This document shows positions 26,625-35,390 of a stretch of 64,000 nt of DNA, one piece after another. The stretch's first letter is position 1. The number at the start of each line of letters is the position of its first letter. Under the pieces are notes generated by a model that saw only the letters and a program-made list of their open reading frames with translations, made no database searches and had not been told where the DNA came from. The stretch comes from Kribbella flavida DSM 17836 (GTDB lineage Bacteria > Actinomycetota > Actinomycetes > Propionibacteriales > Kribbellaceae): NCBI RefSeq assembly GCF_000024345.1, contig NC_013729.1:806001-870000 (forward strand), in the 5' to 3' direction. Both the position numbers and the translations under genes were made by a program.

Positions 26625-29218
26625 CCGGCCGCGGTGAGCAAGGCCAGCCGGGCCCGCTTCGAGGTCTCGTCGTGCTGACGGATCTCGACCTCCGGCCCGA
26701 GCTCGAATCCGGTGCGTTCGAGCCGGGCGACGGCCTTGGCGTTGCGGGCGTCCGGCTCCACCACCACCCGCGGGTGGCCCAGGTGCCCGAGCAGGAAGCC
26801 GAACAGCACGTCGAAGAGCCGGCCGGTGAAGCCGGGGCGTGGATCGCCCGGCGCGATCAGGATGTGCGTGCCGATGTCGCCGGGCTGCACCGGATAGACC
26901 TCGCCGACCGGATCCGCCTGCGGGTCGTACGTCTGGAACAGCGCGACCGGTACGTCGTCCAGGTGGATCAGGTACACGTGGTGCGTCGGCGCCGCGTCGA
27001 GAAAGGTGTAGATGCCGAGCACCTCGTCCCGGGACAGCTCCGTCATGCCCCAGAACCGCGCCCGCTCGGCGTGCACCCAGCCGACGATCAGGTCGAGGTC
27101 GCGCTCCGGCACGACCGGCACGATCCGGATCCGGCCGAGCGGTGATTCCTGCTCGAACTCGGTGACGTCCGGTGTCAGTTGGTCCCAGTCGGTCACGATC
27201 GGGGCCAGTTCGCCGCGCAGCCACAGCGGCAGCTGGTCGTGGTGGTGCGGATCGCCCAGCACGCCGGACGCTCCCAGCGGCACGATCCACCGGCTGTTCG
27301 AGCGGTCGGCCAGGTCCCACGCGAAGCGGGCGGCGGAGGAGCGGATGCAGACGTCGGTGATGCCGGGCAGGCTGGAGGTCGACATCACGCAGTGGTGGTC
27401 GCCGGACAGCGCCAGGTCGATCGGCTCCTCGCCCGGCGCGAACAGGGGACCGCGCAACATGTGCAGCGGCGACAATTGGTGGGTCTCTCCCCACGGACCG
27501 CGCGGTGCCTTGGCGGCGACGTCTTCGAGCGCGCCGCGGAGCAGGTCGTCGAAGTCGATCGACGGCAGCAGATCGGTGGCGAGCAGGTTCTCCAGGGCGA
27601 AGGAGATGTGGGTCAGCGGATCGAGCCACGGAAGGAACAGGTCAGGGCAGCCGGAGTCGTCGTCCAGCGGGGCCAGCACCGGGTGATCGGCGATCCGGCG
27701 GCAGAGTGCCTTGCGGATCGCGGCGTAGCTGGAGGCCGTCGTACTGGTCGCGTCCATCCGGCGGTCCCAGCGCTGAAGACTGTCACGGAGATCGACGGCC
27801 TCCGGCGACAGGTCCGCCAGGGTGGCGAGCCGGTCGAGCAGTTGGCCGGCCGAGCCGAGCCAGGTGTCGGTGTGGATCGTCGGCATGTCGTCGGCCGTCC
27901 AGCCGTCGCGCGCGGTGAGCAGCTCGCGGATCCGGCGGGACCGGTGCGGCGCCGCGAACTCGACGCCGAGCGGCTCGGCCAGTTCGCGGGCGTTGGCCAT
28001 CACCGCGATGCCGTCGACGGCGGCCCGCGGCAGGTCGTCTTCCCAGCCTCGCCAGGCGTGCGCGCTGTCCCAGGCCGGTACGACGCGCAGCCGGTTGGCC
28101 GGGTGGCGGCGCGGGACCAGACCGGCGGTGCGGTGCAGCAGCCCCCCGACGGTGTCCGCGGCCAGGACGACGTTGACCGGCTCCACCCAGTGCCCGACCG
28201 CCTCGTCGACGTCACCGACGGTGGTTGCCTGGAGCAACTTCGGCAACGCGTCGAAGCCGATCTGCCCGGACACCCGCGGCGGGTAGCGCAGGCTGACCGC
28301 GTGGTCGTCGTCCGGGCCGCCGGCGATGACCGGGCCGCGGGCGGTCTCGATCACCTCGACCTGGACGGCGTCGCGCCCGGCGATCGCGACCGACTCGGTG
28401 TGCGCGGTGGCCGGTTCCCAGCCGTCCGGGCCGAGCGCCTCCACCCCGTCCGCCGTCCGCCGGAGCTGCTCGCGGTAGAGGTCCTGGTAGTCGGCCATCG
28501 CGTTGGTGATCGCCCAGGCCACGTCCCCGGCGTGGCCGAAGTGCGCGATCCCGGGGATGCCCGGTACCGCCAGCCCGATCACGTCGTACTCCGGGCAGGC
28601 GAGCCGGATCTGCTGGTAGACGCCCGGGCTTTCGATGTACCGGTGCGGGTCGCCGGCGATCAGGGCCGCGCCGGTCGCCGTGTGCTCACCGGGAATCAGC
28701 CAGCCGTTGCTGCCCGCCGTCCGCGGGCCCTCGGAGGTGAAGACGTCGATCGCCGCGTCGCCGAGCTTCCGGGCGACCTGCTCGCGCCACAACTTGGTCG
28801 GGAACCCGGCGAACAGGATGTGCACCGCCATCCAGATCCCGAGCGGCGCCCACGGCTCCCACTCCTGCAGCGTCAGCCCGGTCGCCGCGAACTCCGGAGC
28901 CCGCGCGGCACCGCCGGGCAGACCGTGGTTGACGCCCGCGACGTAGGCCTCGATCCACTCCCGGGTGCCGTCGTCCAGCGACTGCAAGCAGCGTTCCGCG
29001 GTGTCGGCGAGCCGCGCCTGCCGGGCGAACGCGTCCCAGGCGACGCCTTCCGGCCCGAGGAAGGCGGCGGTGGTGCCGAGGTACCGGCGGCGCTCCAGCT
29101 CGATCTGCCAGGCCCGGTCGGCGGCGACGTTCAGGCCCTGCAGGTAGGCGAGCGCGAGCGGGTCACCGGCCCGAAGGTGCGGAACGCCCTGGGCATCGCG
29201 GTGAACCTTGGCGTTCAA
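26600..29218 (-). CDS. Penicillin-acylase-family Ntn hydrolase fused to IucB/MbtK-type acyltransferase
   Basis: The 872-residue product begins like penicillin/acyl-homoserine-lactone acylases (V-H-R-D-A-Q-G-V-P-H-L-R-A). The beta-chain nucleophile is probably Ser170 after Gly169 (TAGSNGW), followed by ALIAGDPH. From about 705 to 845 lies a GNAT domain of the siderophore N-acyltransferase kind (AERARFWGM..., ending ARNAKAVARLERTGF). No signal peptide is present, unlike the exported acylases. The start is TTG 29218 with GAGGA upstream; there is no better in-frame start. It is divergent from a siderophore-interacting reductase, with an IdeR-like box between, so iron-repressed siderophore assembly or maturation is likely. 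Whether the acylase half is still active is unknown. Confidence 0.9.
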   Translation of the reverse strand: MNAKVHRDAQGVPHLRAGDPLALAYLQGLNVAADRAWQIELERRRYLGTTAAFLGPEGVAWDAFARQARLADTAERCLQSLDDGTREWIEAYVAGVNHGLPGGAARAPEFAATGLTLQEWEPWAPLGIWMAVHILFAGFPTKLWREQVARKLGDAAIDVFTSEGPRTAGSNGWLIPGEHTATGAALIAGDPHRYIESPGVYQQIRLACPEYDVIGLAVPGIPGIAHFGHAGDVAWAITNAMADYQDLYREQLRRTADGVEALGPDGWEPATAHTESVAIAGRDAVQVEVIETARGPVIAGGPDDDHAVSLRYPPRVSGQIGFDALPKLLQATTVGDVDEAVGHWVEPVNVVLAADTVGGLLHRTAGLVPRRHPANRLRVVPAWDSAHAWRGWEDDLPRAAVDGIAVMANARELAEPLGVEFAAPHRSRRIRELLTARDGWTADDMPTIHTDTWLGSAGQLLDRLATLADLSPEAVDLRDSLQRWDRRMDATSTTASSYAAIRKALCRRIADHPVLAPLDDDSGCPDLFLPWLDPLTHISFALENLLATDLLPSIDFDDLLRGALEDVAAKAPRGPWGETHQLSPLHMLRGPLFAPGEEPIDLALSGDHHCVMSTSSLPGITDVCIRSSAARFAWDLADRSNSRWIVPLGASGVLGDPHHHDQLPLWLRGELAPIVTDWDQLTPDVTEFEQESPLGRIRIVPVVPERDLDLIVGWVHAERARFWGMTELSRDEVLGIYTFLDAAPTHHVYLIHLDDVPVALFQTYDPQADPVGEVYPVQPGDIGTHILIAPGDPRPGFTGRLFDVLFGFLLGHLGHPRVVVEPDARNAKAVARLERTGFELGPEVEIRQHDETSKRARLALLTAAGYRASQLG

Positions 29219-29236
29219 CTCGGCATCCTCACGTCG

Positions 29237-29255
29237 TTAGGTTAGGCTGCGCTAA
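29237..29255. promoter_or_regulatory. IdeR/DtxR-type iron box
   Basis: TTAGGTTAGGCTGCGCTAA matches the 19-base iron-box consensus TTAGGTTAGGCTAACCTAA at 16 positions. It sits in the 91-base gap between the divergent acylase-GNAT gene and the siderophore-interacting protein gene, where a bound Fe(II) repressor would block both promoters. The regulator itself is not in the window. Confidence 0.85.
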
Positions 29256-29309
29256 CTTACAAGTCAGCTTGTCCGCCCGCAAAACTCATTCTCACCGAAG
29301 GAGACCGTC

Positions 29310-30029
29310 GTGAGGCATGGCTGGGAGGGAGTGGTCCTCAAGCTGTTGCGCGGCAAGGACTTCGTTTTCACCGTGACCGGGTCCGAGCGCGTGACGGAGC
29401 GCTACCAGCGGGTGCACTTCACCGACGGCGGCCTGCTCGCGGCGGCCGGCGCGCACCCGACGATGTGGGTGCGGCTGTGGTTCGACAACGCGGGCAAGCC
29501 GCACCAGCGGGCGTACACGCTGGTCGACCCGGACGTCGAGGCCGGCACCTTCAGCCTGGAGTTCGCGCTGCACGACGGCTGCGCGGCGGACTGGTCGCTG
29601 AAGGCCCAGCCGGGCGACACCATCGACGCGACCCTGCAGGGCACCGACTTCGAGGTCCCCGACCCGTTGCCCGGGCGGATGGTGGTGATCGGCGACCCCG
29701 CGTCGCTGCCGGCCATCAACTCGCTGCTCGGCGCCGTCCCGGACCTGCCCGCGACGATCTGGTTCGAGATCGGCCACGACTCCGACCTCGAGCTCCCGCT
29801 GCGCCTGGACCCCGTCCGGCACGAACTGCGGCCGGTCCACCGCGACACCGGGGACCTGGTCGGGGACGTCAAGGCCGGCCTGTCCGACCTGGTCGGTGAC
29901 CCCGCCACGGCCTTCGTGTGGATCGCGTGCGACACCGTGATCACCCGCACGCTGTCGGCGTACGCGCTGAAGGAGCTGCGGATGCCCAAGGACCGGGTGA
30001 AGGCGCTCGGCTACTGGCGTCCTTCCTGA
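29310..30029 (+). CDS. Siderophore-interacting FAD-binding protein (ViuB/SIP family)
   Basis: SIP proteins are flavin reductases that release iron from imported ferric siderophores in the cytoplasm. The 239-residue product shows the FAD-binding R-x-Y-T motif (R67-A-Y-T70), the beta-barrel (MWVRLWFDN) and the C-terminal oxidoreductase fold with WIACDT and ALGYWRP, the typical family ending. GTG 29310 follows AAGGAG with 7 bases spacing. It is slightly shorter than the usual ~270 residues but both domains are present. The iron box upstream implies derepression in iron starvation together with the divergent acylase-acyltransferase. Confidence 0.92.
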   Translation: MRHGWEGVVLKLLRGKDFVFTVTGSERVTERYQRVHFTDGGLLAAAGAHPTMWVRLWFDNAGKPHQRAYTLVDPDVEAGTFSLEFALHDGCAADWSLKAQPGDTIDATLQGTDFEVPDPLPGRMVVIGDPASLPAINSLLGAVPDLPATIWFEIGHDSDLELPLRLDPVRHELRPVHRDTGDLVGDVKAGLSDLVGDPATAFVWIACDTVITRTLSAYALKELRMPKDRVKALGYWRPS

Positions 30030-30079
30030 CCGGCGCACAATCGGCGGCGAGTGGGCCGGTACGGCGTTAGCGTGGGCGG

Positions 30080-30553
30080 GTGATCCTTCGCATCCGGCCC
30101 GCAGATCCCGCCCTCGCCGAGCGGTTGCTCGAGATCCAGCACCGCGCGTACGCCGTGGAGGCGGAGCTGATCGGCTTCGACGGCATCCCGCCGCTGCAGG
30201 AGGACCTGGCCGCGCTGACGGCGTCCACCGAGCACTGGCTGGGCTGCTTCGCCGGCGACGAGCTCGTCGGAGCCGTCGCGTACGAGCTGCCCGACGACGA
30301 GACGGTGGAGATCAGCCGCCTCGTCGTCGACCCGGCGTACGCGCGTCAAGGCCACGGCCGCGCCCTGCTCGACGCCCTCGACGACCTCGAACCGCGCGCG
30401 ACCAGCCTGGTCTCCACGGGCACGGCCAACACTCCCGCCGCCACGCTCTACCTCGGCCGCGGCTACCAGGAGACGGGCCGGACCGAGGTGGCGCCGGGAG
30501 TGTGGCTCACGCACTTCCGCAGGCTGCGCGTCCTCCGGTTCAGGACAGGCTGA
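30080..30553 (+). CDS. GNAT family N-acetyltransferase
   Basis: A 157-residue GNAT-fold protein. The acetyl-CoA pyrophosphate loop appears as ARQGHGRAL (R/Q-x-x-G-x-G/A), preceded by the strand VEISRLVVDPAY, and the C-terminal strand-helix reads ANTPAATLYLGRGYQ. Such enzymes acetylate amines or protein N-termini; the substrate cannot be predicted. Start GTG 30080 is the first codon of the conserved fold. The 3' end overlaps the convergent arabinofuranosidase gene by 14 bases. Confidence 0.85.
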   Translation: MILRIRPADPALAERLLEIQHRAYAVEAELIGFDGIPPLQEDLAALTASTEHWLGCFAGDELVGAVAYELPDDETVEISRLVVDPAYARQGHGRALLDALDDLEPRATSLVSTGTANTPAATLYLGRGYQETGRTEVAPGVWLTHFRRLRVLRFRTG

Positions 30554-32039
30554 GCGCCGTCCAGGAGATCGCGGGCAGGGTGAGCGTGAGCTTGCCGTCC
30601 CGCAGCTTCACCGTGTCGTTGGGGTGCGGGACGACCCGGTCGGGGTGGGTGGCGGAGTTCACCGCGAGCCGGTCCTCGCCGGACATCGTCAGCGCCTCCT
30701 GGACGCCGGTGACGCCGGTGCGGGTGAGGTCGACGGTGAGCTCGATCGGGGTGTTGAGGGAGCGGTTGACACCGAACACGGCGAGCTTGCCCTCGTCGTA
30801 CGTCGCGACGGCGTCGACCGCCGGGACCTCGCCGAACTTGTCGGTGGCGACCAGCGGCGAGGTGGTCTCGACCCGCAGCACCTGACCGGCCGCGAGCCGG
30901 GAGGTGATCGCGAACGGGTGGAACGTCGGCTGCCGCCAGGCGGGGCCGTCGGGCTCGGTTCTGATCGGCGCGATCACGTTCGCGAGCTGGGCCAGGCAGG
31001 CGACGGCGACCCGGTCGCTGTGCCGCAGCAGCGAGATCAGCAGGTTGCCGACGACCACCGCGTCGGTGAGGTTGTACTCGTCCTCGATCCGCCGTGGCGC
31101 CACCTCCCACGCGTCGGCCGGGCCGTCGGTGCGGCGGGACCGGTCGCCGTACCAGACGTTCCACTCGTCGAAGGAGATGTCGATCCGCTTGCTGCTCTTC
31201 AGCTCCGCGCCGACGTGGTCCGCACTCGCGACGACCGAGTCGATGAAGCGGTCCATGTCGACGGCCGAGGCCAGGAACGACGCCGGGTCACCCTTGTCGT
31301 CGCCGTAGTAGGCGTGGCAGGAGATGTGGTCGACCAGGTCGTAGCACTCCCGCAGCACCTCGCGCTCCCAGCTCCCGAACGTCGGCATCGCCGAGCTGGA
31401 CGACCCGCACGCGACCAGTTCCAGCCCCGGCTCGACCATTCGCATCGCCCGGGCGGTCTCGGCCGCCAGCCGTCCGTACTCCGACGCCGTCTTGTGCCCG
31501 ATCTGCCAGGGCCCGTCCATCTCGTTGCCCAGGCACCACACCTTGATCCCGTACGGCGAGGCCGCGCCGTGCTGCCCCCGCAGGTCCGACAGCGCCGTCC
31601 CGCCCGGGTGGTTGGTGTACTCCTGCAGGTCGAGCGCCTCCTGGACGCCCCGGGTGCCGAGGTTGATCGCCATCATCGGCTCCACCTCGGCCTTCGCGCA
31701 CCAGCGCATGAACTCGTCCAGGCCGAACTGGTTGGTCTCGATGCTGTGCCAGGCCAGTTCCAGCCGGCGCGGCCGGTCCTCCCGCGGGCCGACGCCGTCC
31801 TCCCAGCGGTAGCCGGAGACGAAGTTGCCGCCCGGGTAGCGGACCAGCGAGACGCCGAGCTCCCGGGTCAGCTCCAGCACGTCCTTGCGGAAGCCGTCCT
31901 CGTCGGCGGTCGGGTGCCCGGGTTCGTGGATCCCGGTGTAGACGCAGCGGCCCATGTGCTCCACGAAGGTGCCGAAGGTGCGCCGGCGGACCGGTGCGAC
32001 GGTGAAGGCGGGATCGAGAATCAGTGAGGCAGAGGTCAC
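30540..32039 (-). CDS. Alpha-L-arabinofuranosidase, GH51
   Basis: A retaining glycosidase that releases terminal arabinofuranose from arabinan, arabinoxylan or arabino-oligosaccharides. The 499-residue length fits intracellular GH51 enzymes. The acid/base is probably Glu173 in CLGNEMDGPW and the nucleophile Glu292 in ISFDEWNVWY. The opening RRTFGTFVEHMGRCVYTGIHEP and VRYPGGNFVSGYRWEDGVGP are clan GH-A family markers. No signal peptide is seen, so it acts on imported oligosaccharides. GTG 32039 has ACAGGAG upstream. It is the last gene of a lacI-sugar ABC operon, which ties the transporter to arabinose-containing sugars. Confidence 0.95.
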   Translation of the reverse strand: MTSASLILDPAFTVAPVRRRTFGTFVEHMGRCVYTGIHEPGHPTADEDGFRKDVLELTRELGVSLVRYPGGNFVSGYRWEDGVGPREDRPRRLELAWHSIETNQFGLDEFMRWCAKAEVEPMMAINLGTRGVQEALDLQEYTNHPGGTALSDLRGQHGAASPYGIKVWCLGNEMDGPWQIGHKTASEYGRLAAETARAMRMVEPGLELVACGSSSSAMPTFGSWEREVLRECYDLVDHISCHAYYGDDKGDPASFLASAVDMDRFIDSVVASADHVGAELKSSKRIDISFDEWNVWYGDRSRRTDGPADAWEVAPRRIEDEYNLTDAVVVGNLLISLLRHSDRVAVACLAQLANVIAPIRTEPDGPAWRQPTFHPFAITSRLAAGQVLRVETTSPLVATDKFGEVPAVDAVATYDEGKLAVFGVNRSLNTPIELTVDLTRTGVTGVQEALTMSGEDRLAVNSATHPDRVVPHPNDTVKLRDGKLTLTLPAISWTALSLS

Positions 32040-32072
32040 GAGCGGTGGCTCCTGTCGTTGTCCGGTGAGGGG

Positions 32073-32942
32073 TCAGCCCTTGATGCCGGCGTCGCCGACA
32101 CCACGGACCACCTGCCGCTGGAACAGCGCGTAGATGATCAGCAGCGGAAGTCCGCCGAGCACGGCCGAGGCCATGATCTGGGCGTAGCGCAGGCCGTACG
32201 AGCCCTGCACGTTGGCGAGTCCGACCGGGATCGTCATCATCGACGGGTCGGTGGTCACGATGAACGGCCAGAGGAAGTTGTTCCAGGCCCCGATGAAGGT
32301 GAAGATCGCGACCGCGACCAGGATCGGCCGCGACATCGGCACCATCACGCTCCAGACGATCCGCCACCGGCTCGCCCCGTCCACCCGGGCGGCGTCCTCG
32401 TAGTCGCGGGAGATCCCGTCGAAGAACTTCTTCAGCACGAAGACCATCACCGGTTCGACCACCTGCGGCAGCACCACGCCCCAGTAGGTGTCGACCAGCC
32501 CGAGTGAGGTCATCTCCTGGAACAGCGGCACGATCAGAACCTGCGGCGGCACCAGGATCCCGGCGATCACCAGCCCGAAGAGCAGCTTGCGGCCGGGAAA
32601 GGTGGTGCGCGAGAACCCGTACGCCGCCAGCACCGAGACCAGCAGCGTCATCGTGGTCACCAGCACCGCCACGATCGTGCTGTTCAGGAACCAGCGCAGC
32701 AGCGAACCCTGCTCCAGCACGCTCCGGTACGCGTCGGCAGTAGGTGCTTCAGGCAACCAGGTGATCGGTGTCCGGGTCGTCTCCGGCTCCGGCTTGAGCG
32801 AGGTGTCCAGCGCCCACAGCAGCGGAGCCAGCCAGAGCAGCGCGAGCAGCACGGCGCCGACCGCGATCGCCACCTTCGGGAAGGTGAACCGCGGCTCGAC
32901 CGGTCCACCGGTCTTGCGGACGGGGACGGCGACGGTGGCCAT
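32073..32942 (-). CDS. Sugar ABC transporter permease (MalG type)
   Basis: A 289-residue inner-membrane permease with about six hydrophobic helices and the CUT1 coupling motif EAA loop near YEDAARVDGASRWRIVWSVMVPM, where the ATPase docks. The product begins MATVAVPVRK at ATG 32942, which overlaps the stop of the partner permease by one base (TGATG). It works with the MalF-type partner, the lipoprotein binding protein, and a shared MsiK-like ATPase that is not encoded here, as is usual in actinobacteria. Arabino-oligosaccharide import is inferred from the GH51 gene downstream. Confidence 0.93.
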   Translation of the reverse strand: MATVAVPVRKTGGPVEPRFTFPKVAIAVGAVLLALLWLAPLLWALDTSLKPEPETTRTPITWLPEAPTADAYRSVLEQGSLLRWFLNSTIVAVLVTTMTLLVSVLAAYGFSRTTFPGRKLLFGLVIAGILVPPQVLIVPLFQEMTSLGLVDTYWGVVLPQVVEPVMVFVLKKFFDGISRDYEDAARVDGASRWRIVWSVMVPMSRPILVAVAIFTFIGAWNNFLWPFIVTTDPSMMTIPVGLANVQGSYGLRYAQIMASAVLGGLPLLIIYALFQRQVVRGVGDAGIKG

Positions 32943-33886
32943 CAGTTCGCCTCCTTCCGGCCGCCGAACAGCTTGAACTGCGCGACCGAGACGATCACGA
33001 TGATCGCGAAGAACAGGTACGAGATCGCCGAGGCGTACCCGATCCGGTAGCTGGTGAAGCCGCTCTCGTAGATGTACTGGATGATCGGCCGGGTGGCGTA
33101 GTTCGGGCCGCCGTTGGTCATCAGGTAGATCTGGTCGAAGACCTTCAGCGACGCGACCAGCTGCAGCACGACGATCAGGCCGGTGGTCCGGCTCAGCAGC
33201 GGCAGCGTGATCCGGAACAGCTTCTGCCGCCCGTTGGCGCCGTCGATCGCAGCCGCCTCGTAGACCTGCTGCGGAATGCCCTGCAGCGCGGCCAGGTACA
33301 GCAGGAAGTTGAACCCGACGGTCCACCAGACCGTCGTGATCACCACCGCCAGCATCGCCCGGTTCTCGGCGTTCAGCCAGTCGATCTCGGCGAAGCCACC
33401 GGCCGTCAGCAGCCCGTTCACCAGGCCGAAGCCGGGCTGGTAGATCCACACCCAGATCAGCGTGACGACGGTCGCCGGCAGCACGAACGGCGCGAAGTAC
33501 GCGAACCGCAGGAACCAGCCGAAGACGCCACGCCGGTTGGCCAGCAGGGCCATCACCAGCGCGACGACGACCAGCGGCGGGGTGCTCATCGCGGTGAAGA
33601 CGAAGGTGTTCTTCAGCGAGTCCCAGACCGCCGGGTCGCCGAACAGCTCGCGCCAGTTCCGCAGGCCGAGGAACTCCTGCTGGACGCCGGCCAGGCTGGT
33701 GTTGAAGAAGCTGTTCCACAACCCGAAGACCGTCGGCCAGAGCAGGAACAGCGCGAACAGCAGACCGAACGGCGCGACGAACAGCAGGCCGCCCCACTTC
33801 TCGGTCCAGGGCGGTCCCGGGCGCGGGGGTGGCCCGGACGCGGGTGGCTGGGTGGTGCCGGTACGGGGTGGTGTCTGCACGGCCAT
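32942..33886 (-). CDS. Sugar ABC transporter permease (MalF type)
   Basis: A 314-residue permease. The N-terminus is a cytoplasmic proline-rich stretch (PPRTGTTQPPASGPPPRPGPP) before the first helix at about 33-55. Six helices follow, with the coupling loop YEAAAIDGANGRQKLFRITLP. ATG 33886 is chosen for its AGGAG and because it opens the mature-looking N-terminus; the in-frame codons upstream belong to the previous gene's region. It lies 14 bases after the binding-protein gene and overlaps the MalG-type gene by one base. Confidence 0.93.
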   Translation of the reverse strand: MAVQTPPRTGTTQPPASGPPPRPGPPWTEKWGGLLFVAPFGLLFALFLLWPTVFGLWNSFFNTSLAGVQQEFLGLRNWRELFGDPAVWDSLKNTFVFTAMSTPPLVVVALVMALLANRRGVFGWFLRFAYFAPFVLPATVVTLIWVWIYQPGFGLVNGLLTAGGFAEIDWLNAENRAMLAVVITTVWWTVGFNFLLYLAALQGIPQQVYEAAAIDGANGRQKLFRITLPLLSRTTGLIVVLQLVASLKVFDQIYLMTNGGPNYATRPIIQYIYESGFTSYRIGYASAISYLFFAIIVIVSVAQFKLFGGRKEAN

Positions 33887-33900
33887 CGGGTCAGCTCCTG

Positions 33901-35232
33901 TCAGACCGGGGACGGGGTGTCGAGCAGCTTCCGGGTGGCGGCCTTGAACTGGTCCAGCGCCTGCCGAGGCGTCGTCCGGCCCGAGAACACCCCCGAGAAG
34001 GCGGCCCCCGCTTCGTTCTGCAGTTGCGCGCCCGAGCCGCTGAACCACGCGTCCGGGTCGAGCAGCACGTCCGGTGCGACCGAGCGGTACTCGGCCTGCG
34101 GCTTCAGCTTCAGGTACTCAGGACTCGCCACCACCGGCTGGTACGCCGGGATGTGGCCGCCGGCGGCCCAGGCCGCGCTGTGCTTGAGCATCCAGGCGAT
34201 GTACTCGACCGTCGCCGCGGTGTCGGCGTCGTTGCGGGCCGCCTGGTGCGGCATCACGAACGTGTGCGCGTCACCGGCGAACTTCGGGACGTCGTACACG
34301 ACCGGGAACGGCGCCATGCTGAACGGCATCTTCGCGGCCTGGTACGTCGTCACCTCCCACTCGCCGTTGAAGCTGAGCCCGGCGTCGCCGTTGCTGAACT
34401 GCGCGACCAGCGCCGGATAGTTGGCGGACTTCGGCGTGAGTCCCTCGGCGGACAGTTTCGCCATCAGCTGCAGGGCTTCCAGCGCCTTGGCGTCGTCGAG
34501 CACCAGCTCCCGGCCGCTCTCGTCGAAGAACTCGCCCTCGAGCTGGCCGTAGAGCGTCCACCAGATCCGCCACGGGTTCGTGGTCTCCACCGACGCGGCG
34601 AACTTGCCGGTCACGTCCTTGACCGCGCGCAGCATCTCCAGGAACGCGTCGACGCCCTTGACCGGCTTGATCCGGCCGTCGGGCCCGAGCAGTCCGGCCT
34701 GCTGGCAGATCTCGGTGTTGTAGTAGAGCACGAAGGGATGCTGGTCCAGCGGTACGGCGTACAGCCGGCCGTCGACCTGGCAGCGGCTCCAGGTTTCCGG
34801 CAGGAAGTCCCGCTCGGTGATGCCGGCCTTCGCCAGCAGGTCGACCGGGATCGGATCGAGCATGGTGGCAGGGCTGAAGCCCTTCAGGCGGGACAGGTGC
34901 AGGGTGGCCACCTCGGGCGCGCGGCCGCCGGCGGCGGACATCGCCAGCTTGGTGTAGAACGGCGGCCCCCAGTCCAGCGTGTACGCCTCGAAGGCGATGT
35001 CTTTGCGCTCGGCAACAAACTGTTCGTGGATCTGCAGCAGCCGGGCACCGTCGCCGCCGCCGAACAGGTTCCACTCCCGGACCCGGGCGTCGTTGCGGCC
35101 CACCGAGCCGCAGCCGGTCAGGGCGGTGGCACCGGCCAGGCCGAGCGCGCCGGTGAGCAGCGTTCTCCGGGACAAGCGGGACGGCGGGACAGTGGCCGGC
35201 CGGGGGGTCGGCGCGGGCGGGGGAGCGGTCAT
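33901..35232 (-). CDS. Sugar ABC transporter substrate-binding lipoprotein
   Basis: A 443-residue extracytoplasmic solute-binding protein of the CUT1 family. The signal region has twin arginines (SRRTLLTGALG, Arg22-Arg23) and a lipobox ALTGC with Cys41, so it is probably a Tat-exported lipoprotein. The binding domain has the usual two-lobed pattern (PLDQHPFVLYYNTEI and SFNGEWEVTTY). ATG 35232 is preferred over an earlier ATG at 35262 because AGGAGG lies 8 bases before it. Specificity is inferred from the GH51 enzyme in the same operon. Confidence 0.93.
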   Translation of the reverse strand: MTAPPPAPTPRPATVPPSRLSRRTLLTGALGLAGATALTGCGSVGRNDARVREWNLFGGGDGARLLQIHEQFVAERKDIAFEAYTLDWGPPFYTKLAMSAAGGRAPEVATLHLSRLKGFSPATMLDPIPVDLLAKAGITERDFLPETWSRCQVDGRLYAVPLDQHPFVLYYNTEICQQAGLLGPDGRIKPVKGVDAFLEMLRAVKDVTGKFAASVETTNPWRIWWTLYGQLEGEFFDESGRELVLDDAKALEALQLMAKLSAEGLTPKSANYPALVAQFSNGDAGLSFNGEWEVTTYQAAKMPFSMAPFPVVYDVPKFAGDAHTFVMPHQAARNDADTAATVEYIAWMLKHSAAWAAGGHIPAYQPVVASPEYLKLKPQAEYRSVAPDVLLDPDAWFSGSGAQLQNEAGAAFSGVFSGRTTPRQALDQFKAATRKLLDTPSPV

Positions 35233-35321
35233 CTGCGTGTCCTCCTGGCGGCGGTGGAGCACGGATCCTGAGCAGGCTGGATCACCTCACCGGCTCCTGG
35301 GTCGGGACCGCCGGTGCGGTT

Positions 35322-35337
35322 TCTACATCGGTGTAGA
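35322..35337. promoter_or_regulatory. LacI-type operator candidate
   Basis: TCTACATCGGTGTAGA is a 16-base palindrome (TCTACA, four central bases, TGTAGA). It lies in the 158-base gap between the lacI stop and the binding-protein start, where the transport operon promoter must be. Size and symmetry fit LacI-family sites. Confidence 0.65.
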
Positions 35338-35390
35338 GATGATGCCCGGGGCGTTCGGACCCGTCAAGAGGGTGCGGCCGCCGGTGCCGG

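Noticed and set aside
27179..29245. 688-codon plus-strand frame opposite the acylase-GNAT gene
   Set aside because: The minus-strand product has two recognisable domains and normal composition; the plus-strand translation is a run of R, V, G and D without motifs.
30624..32027. 467-codon plus-strand frame opposite the arabinofuranosidase
   Set aside because: The GH51 catalytic motifs are clear on the minus strand; the opposite frame is a shadow.
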